DNA from: Ifrita kowaldi
Taxonomy: Eukaryota > Chordata > Aves > Passeriformes > Cinclosomatidae
Length of the DNA: 64,000 bases
Direction: 5' to 3'
NCBI GenBank assembly: GCA_013398055.1
Contig: VZRS01014884.1
Span: 348,638 to 412,637, forward strand
The number at the start of each line of letters is the position of its first letter. Positions within the stretch are counted from its first letter, which is position 1. Shown in pieces: positions 38,369 through 50,090 of this stretch. Both the position numbers and the translations under genes were made by a program. The notes under the pieces were generated by a model, which worked only from the letters and a program-made list of their open reading frames with translations, was not told the DNA's origin and made no database searches.

Positions 38369-41300
38369 TTGGAAACTAAATGTGGAAGTCAGATACAAAA
38401 AAAGTTAAATCAATGAGAGGAGAGAGAAGCTGCAGTATGCACAGTATTTTGTCCATTTTATTTCCATGTTCTCAAAAACAAAGTCAAAAGCCACTTTGTT
38501 TTAAAAAAAGTAAAGATCTAATCCAGGCTCGCAGCCCTTGCACATCTCATGTGGTGCTAACTTCCCTTTTGCCCTGGGCCTCCAAAAATACTCAGCCCTG
38601 GTATTCAAACTTGAGGCTAGATCTCTGAAGAAGACCATTCCTCTCCTAGTCCTTTTAAGACTTCTTGATCAGAGAACTTATTTTCTGCACACTTCAAATC
38701 TTATAAGGATTTGTATTCGAGCTGTTAACTTCTGCCTTCCAGAACAGGCCCGGTTCAAGAAACTCAGTGGATGGGCTTGCAAATTTGTCATACGCTTCTT
38801 GAGATATTCACTATTTACAAGTATGGTGAAGCTATGTACATTCTTCCATGGACGACCATCCCTTGCTCCTTTGGGAAAGACAGTGAGGGGACAGATTTTG
38901 GCCTAACATGACACAGTTCTGCACATCTGACGAGGCAAAGCCTGGAACAATTCCAAACCAGTCTGCAAAGAGGCCAGAACTGTAAATAAGACTTCACCAA
39001 AGAGCAATCTCAGAACGACAGGTATATATCCATGGATGAATCTATGGCTGAGTCATACCCGCACCAGAAGCAAAAATTTCTCAACAATGTTTTCCCTTTC
39101 AGATTTTTGAAAGGATAATGTGAAAATTCATGTCTAGTGAAATGGAGGCAAGGAGAAATGCAAGAAAGATGATAATGTGGCATAATGAGGTTACAAACAA
39201 GACAACAATAAGTCTGCAGTGAAGTTATATAACCATTTTCTGAGTTGCCTGTACTTTCTGTACAACTCTGAAAAATACCTCTACTCTACCAAGAGAGCAT
39301 ATTGCAGCAAGTCCCCTCACTGATTTAGGATGGCATTTACCTTTCCTTATAAGCCATCAGAGAGACAACTGTATATTGTGTAAATACAGTTGGGACATGA
39401 ATTAATTTCAAACCTATCACATAATCTGATGAGATTTCCCTGGAGATCTCCTAGCACTTTGCAGCACTGTGAGCCATTATTTCCATACTTATTGGAAATA
39501 ACGTCTGAGCCCAGCCAAAGCACAATATTCCCACTGAGAGTTGTCACGACGGGAATGGAATTAATTCATATTGCCACTGGACATATCCAGGGTCTTTTTG
39601 GCATTATTACCATGTACCCCAAAATATATTTAAATCCATGACAATATAGTATACCATATTACATATCATTTGGGGCATTTCTTTTTACATGTAGAGACCA
39701 CAAGTCGCATTTCTCTCTATTTACATGAGCCTGATGCAGCTCCATCATCTTCAGTGGTCAAGCACCTGGCTTGCACCCCTGTGGAATCAGAAGCACTCAA
39801 GATTCTTTTAAGATGCAATTTATTAGAGAGATAGACCTTGATCACAATGAGCTGTGATGCTGGCTGTCATATTTTAGAGGACAAGCAAGAAGCTATATTA
39901 TTTTTTATTGCAGTTAAATTAATTCACACTTCTTATGGAGTTACTTATCTATTTTAAGCATTCTCCAGGTGGCTGCCATTACCAGATGTGGACAGATCCC
40001 TTTGTGCTTCAACCAGCCATGCCGGAATTTTTGGATGTATTGAAGACTCACCCATGTTAAAATCATTTTCAGATTTCCAAGCCATTCTCCAGCAAACTTT
40101 TACCAAATATTTCTGGTTTATTTTTGCAGGCAAATTTTCTCCATTTATAGTTGATCTGTTTTTCTTACCTGATTCATACAAGCATGCTTGCAACACTGCA
40201 ATTTGTCACCACGGAAACAACTGTTCGGTCATCATAGCTGATGTCACTGAATGAATCAAGTGAGAAAATCATGGAAATAATTTTTAAAAAACCCACAAAA
40301 ACATCAAGCAAACAGCTTCCTAAACAAATTCAGTAACAATTTGGAACTACCCAGAAAGAAATTCAATTAAATGTCATGCCTTTGTTTTGGTTTTCAGAAA
40401 TTTTCAAGGTTTTTTAAACTTTTTATGTTTCTCTGTGCGTGGCAGCTGCTGAGTAAAATCCTGTAAAATGGGCCTAGCAGGCCCATCTCATAGCCAGCAC
40501 CACATCTCACAATGAGATTGCTGCAGCTTCAAACCCATCTCTCCCAAAATTTTCGCAGGAAGCTGAGACACAGCAGTCTTCTCCCTGAGGGTATGTTGAG
40601 ACCTGGCTTGTCCACTTAATTAGCCACTTAACCATTCTAGCAAAAGAGGCTGAACAAGCAGCTGTCTGCAAACAGCCTACCATTGCCCAGCAGCTTTAAA
40701 TATTATATATCTATATCTTTATCTATCTCCATTTTCCTGACAGAAATAACTGCAGGCCAGAAATCTTTTCAGCTGTTGTGCCCTACCCATGTGGAAGATA
40801 CAGTGATGTCTATTTTATGGATCAATGTTGATTTTCATCCAGGATTCTGTAAAGCTTTGAGGCAAAAACGTTGGAAAGTGAGATGCCATTTCACAATCCA
40901 GGGTAGCCTTCTGGAGATTTACTCAGAAGTCAAGTACAAACCCAGAATAACCACATTTTTATTTAAATAATATACTTCTGTATTTAGTAGGAAAGTAGAT
41001 AAACTCATTTATTATTTTGGCTAACTTACAAATTTCTTATAGCTACTGGTAACATACAGCTAAGAATGGCATTTCAAGGTGATTTTAATTTTAGAAATAA
41101 TAACAAAACTTATTTACAATATGAATCCTACAGTTTCATAATTTTGTCACATTTTTCATGAAAAGATAAGCTCAACTTTATTTCACAAATTGTATCATTG
41201 ATGCTGCCTTAGAAGCAGCCACTTTCATCACTATCACATGTAAAATCCCTGGGGGATTTAAACTTTAGGAAACACTTTCACAATAAAAGAAGTGCCTCTA

Positions 41301-41773
41301 ATTAAATGTAATTAATTTACTAGTGTCCTGGAATTGCGAATATTAAAAAAATAATAAAATCCTCATGCATTTTTGCTTTGCGTATGATAAATGCTATAAT
41401 CATTCTTTACAGTGAAAATACAGAGGAAATAATATTAGGTGACAGCAAAGTTCATTGCAGCAGGTCAATTGAGATTGTCAGGATTTATTAGCATGTGTGT
41501 GACTGGTAAATAATTGAGTTAATTTTAGGCTGAGTGACATATTTAGAAAACTATGAATCACCTTATTTTGTGAATTTAATCAACCTTTGCTCTTCCCTGG
41601 ATAATTCAGTATACATCTGCAATATTAGGTTGGAACTGACTCTTCACTCTGTGGCCCTCACAAATGCTAGTGGTTTGCAAAATTTCAAAACCACCATCTG
41701 TATCAAACGCTGGCCTCCAACAAGGAGCTCAACACAAATAAAGCACCATAACTACAAAGAAATCAAAAATTTT
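38369..41773. other. Non-coding, AT-rich; conserved-element-like block at right
   Basis: No gene or transposon recognised; the 122-codon + frame at 38538-38906 lacks any recognisable domain. 41030-41530 is an AT-rich block with clustered homeodomain-type motifs, including ctctaattaaatgtaatta at about 41297. Confidence 0.5.
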
Positions 41774-41856
41774 AAAAAGAACAAAAAAAAACCAAAAAAA
41801 CCAAACAAAACCAAACAAAACAAACAAAAAAAAACCCCGAAACAAAAAAACCCCAA
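41774..41856 (+). repeat. A/C-rich low-complexity tract
   Basis: Runs of A broken by CC and C (accaaaaaaaccaaacaaaa and so on). It lengthens the 142-codon open frame at 41534-41962 by coding Lys/Asn/Pro/Thr repeats, so that frame is not evidence of a gene. No transposon end was found that would make it a poly(A) tail. Confidence 0.9.
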
Positions 41857-43870
41857 GAAGCTGAAGAAGTTACTTTCTTCAACTGAAATTTCAGCTAGAT
41901 TTACCCTGAAAACTCAATTTGCTTTGTCTCTAAGAATAAAAATGCTGAAGTCCACAAGATAGCAATGCAGAACGATTATTTCTCTGGAAACTTTCCAAAA
42001 AAATAGCTCCTGTTTGAAAAATTTAGTCAATCCTCAAATGCTTCTTTGTGACACTCCGTTAGCCCAATTATCTCACATTACAAAACAAAAAAATTGCACT
42101 GCATATGGATGCTTCAGCTTTAGCTCTGAAAAATGCTACTTTCAACAGCAGGAAACATCTTTTTTCAAAACTTAGCTTCATTTGGAAGTAAGTCACAATT
42201 CCTAGCTAATGTGAGTTATTCATTTACTTTTCATCGGATGTCTTCTGATCTGTTAGCACAGTTTCTCTTCATTTCTGAAAGACATTCTATTAGCACTTGG
42301 TGTGATATTGAACATGACAATATTTAGGTAACAGTGGGCTTTTCTATGTAAAATTTAAGCTGTGATATGCACTAGCAAAAAGGACAATTACTCTACAGTT
42401 TTGTATTTTGAATATGCAAACAAGCTGCTTGTGGATTACTGGCAGCTACAGCTTGGGCTCTGACACTTAACTGTTATTAATACACAAGGCAATTAATGTA
42501 ATTATAAATATGGGGAAAATATCAACACTATTTACACTAGTTAGTTATTAGGAAGTAAAATACTTTGTCAGCTGTAATACAATACAAATTGCTGCAAAGC
42601 GTTCAATACAATTATAACACGCATATATTCAAAGTACTACAGTTTATATTCTAGGTCTGTCCTCCTGGGATCAATTTATGATACTCTGTGCTGGGTATTT
42701 TTTCTTGACAAAATAAGGATACTTTGTTGGTGTGTAGCTACGCTTGGCTACCACACACTTTCTGTGCAGGTAGGATTCCAGACCCAGCCCTTGCACAGTG
42801 AACAGGGATACACATCGGGATGCACAGGAGGCAGCATTAGTATCTGCACAAAAAGCACCACATGAGTGTGCACCTGCCTCTCCAATTTGGAAAAGTTTTC
42901 CTCAAGCAAAAGGACAACAGAATCAACAGCAGGTTGTATCCATTTTCTTCACTGTTGGCATTGGTTTCTTAAGTGTTCAAGCTGAAAATCCCACTTGGAC
43001 ATTTACCATCTACGCCCCATGCATGCACAGGATGTAGTGACAGGCAGTGACTCTGCAGTGGAGGTTTGGGAGGTCTACTGAAATGATCCCTGCAGGTGAC
43101 AGCCAGATAGGTGAGTAATGTAACATGGACAAAACACACTGGCATAGGGGACTGCTGCTTTCTTCCATACTCAAATTCATTAATCCACTTAAGCAGAAAA
43201 AGTGCCTTCATTTTCCTTCATTTTCTTGCACTTGGAATTAAACTCCTGCTCAGAATTGATGCTGTTATAAACAGTAACCAATCTTAAACAAGACTATTTC
43301 AAAGCTCCTTATTAGTGCTTTATTTTTTAAGTCTGACAGTTGTGTCACACATTATTGACATCCTCAATTATTAACACCATGTGTTACTGGGTAGCATCCG
43401 GCACGTTTAGCAGCGGGACTTGGCCACGACCATTCTGGTAAATTAGGAGAAGTTGCTCCCAGGTACCAAAGTGGTGTCCTTGTAATCACCTATCATAAAC
43501 ACACATTCCCCTAGCTCTGCCAAAGGAGACAAACAGCTGCAACACCACGCCACAGCAGAAAAGTGAAATAACTTTGATTAATAAAAGGGACAACACAGCA
43601 GAGTTGCATATTACTAAAAACACAGTGCGCCTAGATGGGGAAGCAAATTAAAAATGAACAGGGAACTGCTAAAAGCTGACATTTTCCCTAACCAAACCAA
43701 ATTGTTACTGCCCAGTTCATAATGGCTGATGCACTGTCCTGCTTTATTTGCCAGCTGCTCCATGAGGCTGATTCAAGCTCATTGAAAACAACAGAGTTCT
43801 TATTGGATGCAGTCTCAAGTAAGAACAAGAACAGACAAAACATCTCAGTTTAATTGATTAAACAGTTCTG
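41857..43870. other. Non-coding; second AT-rich motif cluster
   Basis: 42460-42640 contains several TAAT-core and ACAAT motifs (caattaatgtaattata, acaatacaaattg, caatacaattataac). No gene recognised. Frames at 42798-43211 on both strands are shadows of each other without a recognisable domain. Confidence 0.5.
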
Positions 43871-44192
43871 CTTAATATCATTATCAATGGTCTGGATAGG
43901 GGGATCAAGTGTACCCTCAATCAGTTTACAGAGGGCACCAAGTTGGGCAGGAGTGCTGATCTGCTGGAGGGTAGGAAGGCTCTGCAGAGGGATCTGGACA
44001 GGCTGGATTGGTGGGCCAAGAACAGTTGTACGGGGTTCAACAAGGCCGAGTCCTGGGTCCTGCTCTTGTGTCACAACAACCCCATGCTACAGGCTTTGGG
44101 AAAAATGGTTTGGAAAGCTGCCTGATGTAAAAGGACCTGGGGGTGCTGGTTGACAGCCAGCTGAACATAAGCCAGCAATGTGTCCAGAGAAA
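43871..44192 (+). mobile_element. CR1 LINE internal fragment of reverse transcriptase; catalytic box destroyed
   Basis: Internal CR1 ORF2 sequence on the + strand. A continuous frame from about 43916 to a TGA at 44126-44128 reads through NQFTEGTKLG...LLEGRKALQRDLDRLDWWAKN...FNKAESWVLLLCHNNP, which matches the order of the CR1 reverse-transcriptase palm C-terminal region. The active-site box, normally FADD in this family, reads FTEG at 43925-43936, so both catalytic aspartates are gone. After the stop, recognisable CR1 DNA continues (aaaggacctgggggtgctgg, ctgaacataagccagcaatgtgtcc) to about 44192 and then breaks off. The copy therefore lacks the 3' UTR and microsatellite tail that CR1 insertions normally retain, which implies a later deletion or rearrangement. 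Confidence 0.9.
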
Positions 44193-47100
44193 CTTTTCTA
44201 TCAAATCATGGTAGGATAAGGGAGAAGTACTTCCCTACTGCTTGCAGAATAGAAGTTTCATGCACTACTTCTTCCTGGTAAAACTACTAAGCAAAAAGTC
44301 AGTTTTAAAGTGTAACTGAAGAGGTAAAATATTTGTGTTTTTCAAGAAAGCTCAATGCAGAATTCAGACTATTTCCTGACAGTTGGTACCTGTAAGTTCT
44401 TTGTCTTGTCAGAATGCCTTCTTTCACTTAAAAGAAGACTAATTTCTTTAGTTGGTATACAGTATGTATTCAGCGTCCTCCTTCCAGGTGCCACATCTCA
44501 ACATGGTGTAAGTCACTCTGCACCACTGGAGGGGTCTTGTGAGCCTTACACACCTTCAAGGCTACCAGCCACCTCCCTGGCCCCTACATCAGGGGACAGC
44601 TGAGGGACTGTCTCCGCAGTGGGTGACCGCAGCCTGCTGTCACTCGACAGCAACATGCAGCAGGGCTGAGGGTCTCCCTGCCCTGTGCCAGGGCTTTGTG
44701 CCATGCACAGCCCTTCCAGCTGAACGTCCCAGTTTCTGCCTGCTTGTCACATTTAACATTACTTTCTGTGTTTAATGTTTCAGATTTGTGCGTAGTTTTA
44801 AAGAAAAAGAGAAGCTGGAGCGTGCCAGTTATTCCTCTGAGGTTTCAGAATACAAACTTTGCAGTTCTTCTGCTGTTTGGCACAGGCTGCCACAGATGGA
44901 AGACAGATATCGGTCCGCCAACGTTTAAAGAGGAACAGATTTTTTTGTTCAGAAATTTTTGCTGTTCAGCACTTACAGCCATACAATCAGCCAGACCAGC
45001 CCTGCCCTCTGTAACAAGTACATTCACAAAATGAACAGGGGAAACCAATGCCTGCACAGGATTCACACACCCAGAGACGTCTGCGGTGCGTTGGGACTGC
45101 CTTGATGGTTAGTTTTGGAAAGAAAGGGGCCAACTTTTTCTAACCTGGCTTGAAAAGCTCTGAAACTCACATATCCTTCCACCACAAGGGAACTCATTTA
45201 CTGAAAAGGAAAACAAAGTTGTCCAGTAGCCTTTTCAGCTAATGTCAGCCAAGAAGGTTTGCTAATTCTGAGTTGTTCCAACCCAAATATCTGAGGGAAG
45301 CTGTTGAGTTGGTGCATGCACTTGCTAAATCAGCTGCTCTCCCTTGCCTGCTGATGGCTGCCAACTTAGACTGACCTCAAATACTCCAGCTTCCTCCCCC
45401 CAGTGTTACAGTCGCTCTCTGCTATCACACCTGATCTTTCACAAAAGTTTCTGCACCTTCCAGGCTTGTCACAACAGCCCTTCAAGCATAAGCTGAAGCC
45501 AACTTGACACAACAGATTTCCTTTTTCTCTTGGAGACACGCATATGCCACAAAGACTGCAGTTCATCACCTACGCTCTTCAAACACTCCTGAGCACACCC
45601 AAGTGGGATAGCGCTTTTGCAAACTGGGCAGCGCTGCCGCTTCCTTTTCTTCACCCTTTTTTTTTCCCTTTTAAAGTAAAAAGTTGCTTAAAGCAAGTCT
45701 GTTGGAGGTTAAGTTCCTAATTTATGCTCAATGAGCTGTCTTGTGCTGTGTCCAAAACTGGCACAGAAACATTGTCGATTTTTCCTGGAACTCCTATGCA
45801 CAGCCTACCAAATGAAGCTTTCTCTTCTGCTCCAGCATCCCTGGAGCCTGAATACTTCAAGGCTTAAAGATTTCTCCCTTATGCAGAAGGGTGGTGCCTG
45901 CATGACTGTGTGCATGCAAGGAGAAGCTTCCAGGAGCAGCAGAAAGTAAGCTATGTCACTGACGTCCTGCAGTGCTCGCTCCTTTCTGCATGACACCTTG
46001 GGGAAAATTCAGGGAGAAAACGAACGCTGAAAACCGACAGGCACTCGGCAGGGTCTGGAGGAAAGCAGGTAAACTTGCTACCCCACGGACAAGGGCACGG
46101 CTGGCAGGAGGGTAGAAGCCAGACGGCTGGTTCGCTCCCAGCTGGGGATTAAGAAGCCGCAGGTGAACCAAGGCCACGTGCCCTACTAATAGCAGCAGCC
46201 TTCTGCTCAAAATAAGAAGCAGGTTCACACATTTGTTCTCCAGTTGGGTTCAGACATAAGCTGCAACACAGATGTTCACGGGGCACAAAGGGGACACCCA
46301 GCAGAGCTGGCTGCAAAAGAAAATTTACAGGAATGACAGCAAGTTGCCTTTTACAGCAGGCTCTCTAGAGAGGCAGCAAAAGGGAAGCTCATTCTGCTAT
46401 GATTTTTTCCTGAAACTCCTCCTTGTGTAAGGCCCCACTGCAGCCAGTCTCCGGAGAGTGCAAATGAATTAAGAGGAGAAAACATGGGAAAGCAAAATAA
46501 GAAAGCAAAGTAGAAAACAAAGCAGAACAAATGAGAGCAAAGAAACGTATCACAAAGGGGAGCAGTAAGGGCATATCAATAGATATGAATAATACTAGGA
46601 AAACGTAAACATTGGAAACATTCATCTCTGGCCCACACTCTGAAAGGATGATTAGACATAGGATGCTCTGACAGGCCTGGATACAGGTCTGAACATCCAG
46701 GAGATCTAGTACTAGTACATTAGGTGATCCAGGCAGGTACCTGGATACATAAACTGGAGACAGTGGTTCTTCTCCAGCTTCTGTTAAATATCTTGGAACC
46801 TACAGGTGAAGCACACTACGAAGATATGTTGCATTCTAATTCCTACAGAATAAGCAACTTAGTGCAAAAATCCACTTTTGTGAATTTCATGCATAACCAT
46901 TTAACCTCTCCCCATTTGTAAATCTCTTCAAAGTTTCTCATACAGATCAAGGTAAGTCCAACTGTTACATCCACGTATTCAAGAAACCTTTCACTCCTTC
47001 AAACTGAGTCTCAAAAAATTGTCTAGGTCTGTGAACTCTTTGGAAAGAATAAGAACTTCTAAATCTTCTCTCATTTATCTTTCTTTCTTGCTAAGAGTTC

Positions 47101-49747
47101 AGCAGACCTTCAAGAACCATAAAGTGTGACCTGACTTTTAAAAAAGAAATCACTTGAAAATTGCTTTGTTATATGCAAGAATGTATTTCTGAAATTGCCT
47201 GAGTATTTTCTGTAAATGACTGAAGTGAGATGTGAGCTTCACTGAAACACCCAAGGAGAAAATTTCCAGGAACTTCAATGTACCCAAGCTTTCAACCTTT
47301 ATGGCCATTTTCTTCCCATATTTAGTTGTATTCATACCTCTACTACCTTCAACAGTTGCAAAAAAACCCCAAAGGGAAAACAGATGTAAAGCCAGATGAA
47401 GCACAGCCTCAAGTATGGAGAGATCAAGAGCAGAGCCATTTCCTCTCACTGATTTTACCTTCAAAAATTCTTACTTGTTTGTGGAGACTCACCTTTTTGT
47501 TCACTCTGAAGTTAAGTTTGTGGGTTTGGCCAAACATTTATCTCTGAGCAACTGTGAACACCATACCCTTCCCAATTTCTGCCCTACAAGAACCACGTGT
47601 TATTGAAAATTCAGCCCGCAAAGATCCATCACACTGTCCCATTCACAGCAACTGAGATTTATCAAGAGCTGTAAGAAGCTCAGCATTAAACTGTCAACAA
47701 AACTCTCATGCTCCAAACCGTCCAACACAAAACATGAATGTATCCATCACACATACTTATTTATTGCAGATACTTTCCGAGTTTCAAGAAGCATATAATC
47801 TTGAAGAATTGCTTCAAGTTCAGAATCCAAGATCTGATAAAAAAGATTACATATATATATTTAAAGTCATTAAAAGCATATGGCTTGAGCATATAAAATG
47901 AAAAAAAATATTGTGCAAAATTACTACTTAGAAATGAGTCTATGAGCCAGTCCTTCTGAAACTGTGCATCACCTGAGAAATGTTGAGGGGGATAACACTG
48001 ATGGTATGGTAATTTATAGCACACTACATTTAAGGTATATAATAATGCCTAGATTCTTAAGCAGCTTCTACACGTGAGTTCAAAATTAACAGAAAACTCT
48101 GAAAAAAACCCCAAAATTTTCAAATTGCAATTTTGCTACAATTATTTGCAATGAAAAATCAAAACCAACATATTGAGTATGAAAAACTGCCAGTGGCATA
48201 TCAGAAAATATAAATGATTTAGGAAACCACACACATCCTTATGTACATTTAAGCAGTACTCTGTCTTTAGCTTGCAGCAAAACAATGACATGAATAGGGA
48301 AACCACACAAAAAATCAAGGGCATCCTTAAGTGCATCATTTCTTTAACGTCCAAAAATGCTGAACATGGCAGTTCTGTTACAGGTGTGAAATTCTGGATG
48401 TACATTCTTGTAAGGATACATACAACACCTAATGGCAATTAGTCTCAGAGTCTCTGCAAATTGTCCTGGTGATTCTCACACAGTGACCTTGAGCATAATG
48501 CATTTGTTAAATCTGATGTGCTTAACAAAGCAAAAAGGAAGAAGATGCAGCAGTAGATAGAAACAGGCTCAGCAGACTAAGGAAAGGCACACAGGAGGAA
48601 AAAAAAAAAAGAAAAACAAAAAAAAGGGAAAAAAGTTCATGTGTCCAAATGCGCATGGTCTGACCTCTGTTCTGGATAATCACCATCATGAGTACATGCT
48701 CTACTGAGTATTTCTGTGGCACTATTGGCAACTTTGCATTCTGCAACAAGAAACATCATTTCACACAGGACTGCCACACAGCCACAGCTCTTAAAGACAA
48801 TTAAGAGCCTATATTAGAAAAAGTCTTGTCTGTTGTCTTTCCACAGAGTTTTTCCTCAGCTTTCCACAGCAGCTGTGCTACTGGTACCCACCACATGATT
48901 CCCAGTGAGGGCAAAGAGAATCAGCTACAGAATTGTCTATTCCCAATATGCATCAATGGTTACCTGGCTGGGAGCACCTATGTGTCCCAGCTGAAGAGCA
49001 TGCATTTGCTTCTCCAAAGGCTCAGCCCACCCAAGGAGTCCTGGACTCCCTCTGTTCCCTTCTGTGAGCTGGTAATTTTCAAGCAGAGAGACGAAATGTA
49101 AATATTAGCATGGATAATTATTTCACTGCTCATTTTTTGCAAGATAATCAGACAGAAAGATAAGACTCACTCTGAGGAACAGAAGCAGTAGAAATTTTTA
49201 TCCAGCAACAGAATGGAAGATTCTGCCAATTCTTCTTACAAAAGCAGCAGTTCATTGATTTGTAGCTGCTGCCTACTTTCATGGGCAAGAACAACAGATA
49301 TCCCTCACTGGTCTTCTCTACATATTTTCAGGCAATCACTACAAACTTGACAACTTCTGGGATTATTTATTCTATGCACTATGTAACCATTCCTGCTGTT
49401 GATGTCAACTGCAGACAAGCCAAGCTCAGAAGCTCAGATTCAATCACATAGGCATGAGTAACACCACTACATCTCCACCCTTTGCGTCTTCTACTCAATT
49501 CCCCAAAAGAGATTTCCAAAATAATGCATAATCACAAAGAGAATGTCATTAAAGTGAATATCAGCCGAAAAACATCTCTAAAATGAGTGGGAGCTATTTA
49601 CTAGATAATACTAATAAAAATTTGCAAGGTCAGAAGGTGGCCAAAGTTTACCCTTTATTTTCTACAGCAATGTCCCTCTTTTTCCCTATAGTAATGTCCT
49701 TCCTTTTTTCTACTTCTTCATCAGTTAGCCTCGTTACAACTCTTTCC
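44193..49747. other. Non-coding; locally GC/CpG-richer at 44.4-46.3 kb
   Basis: No transposon recognised. 44.4-46.3 kb is richer in GC and CpG than its surroundings and contains donor-like CAG|GTAAAC (after 46068) and CAG|GTGAAC (after 46162) and a CRE-like TGACGTC at 45960-45966. A Cys/Lys-rich minus frame lies at 45469-45654. The rest is AT-rich, with an A-run near 48599-48635. No exon is called. Confidence 0.45.
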
Positions 49748-50090
49748 ACACAGAATCATAGAAGATCTCCAGTTGAAAGGCACCCATAGAAGGCACCCAA
49801 GAATCACTGAGTCCAGCTCTCTGCTCCTTGCAGAACTACCTAAAACTAGGCCAAATGACTAAGAGCATTGTCTGGGCACACTTTGGATTCTGACAGGCTT
49901 GGTGCCATGACCATTTCCCTGGGGAGCCTGCTCCAGTGACTGACCACCCACTCAGTGAAGCACCTTTTCGTAATGCCCAATCTGAACTTCCCTGCAACTT
50001 CATTCCATGTCCTTGTGTCCTGTCACTAGTCCCCAGGGAAAGGAGATCAGCACCTCCACCTCTGCTGGCCTCTCTTGAGGTACCCCTAAG
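49748..50090 (-). mobile_element. CR1 LINE, reverse orientation, with small internal duplication
   Basis: Minus-strand CR1. The 3' end at the left (cacagaatcatagaa, reverse complement of the ATTCTATG tail) leads into 3'-UTR text and then ORF2 C-terminus (gaccatttccctggggagcc...). It runs to about 50090. The 10-mer aaggcaccca is repeated at 49777-49786 and 49790-49799, a short duplication specific to this copy. The same subfamily appears on the + strand at 56430-56655 (shared ORF2/3'-UTR text). Confidence 0.9.

Noticed and set aside
38226..38408. Lys/Glu/Gly-rich frame (+) and Phe/Leu/Pro/Ser-rich frame (-).
   Set aside because: Both are translations of the AAGG microsatellite.
41534..41962. 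Longest open frame, 142 codons (+).
   Set aside because: It spans an A/C-rich low-complexity tract that encodes Lys/Asn/Pro/Thr repeats. No recognisable domain and no splice context.
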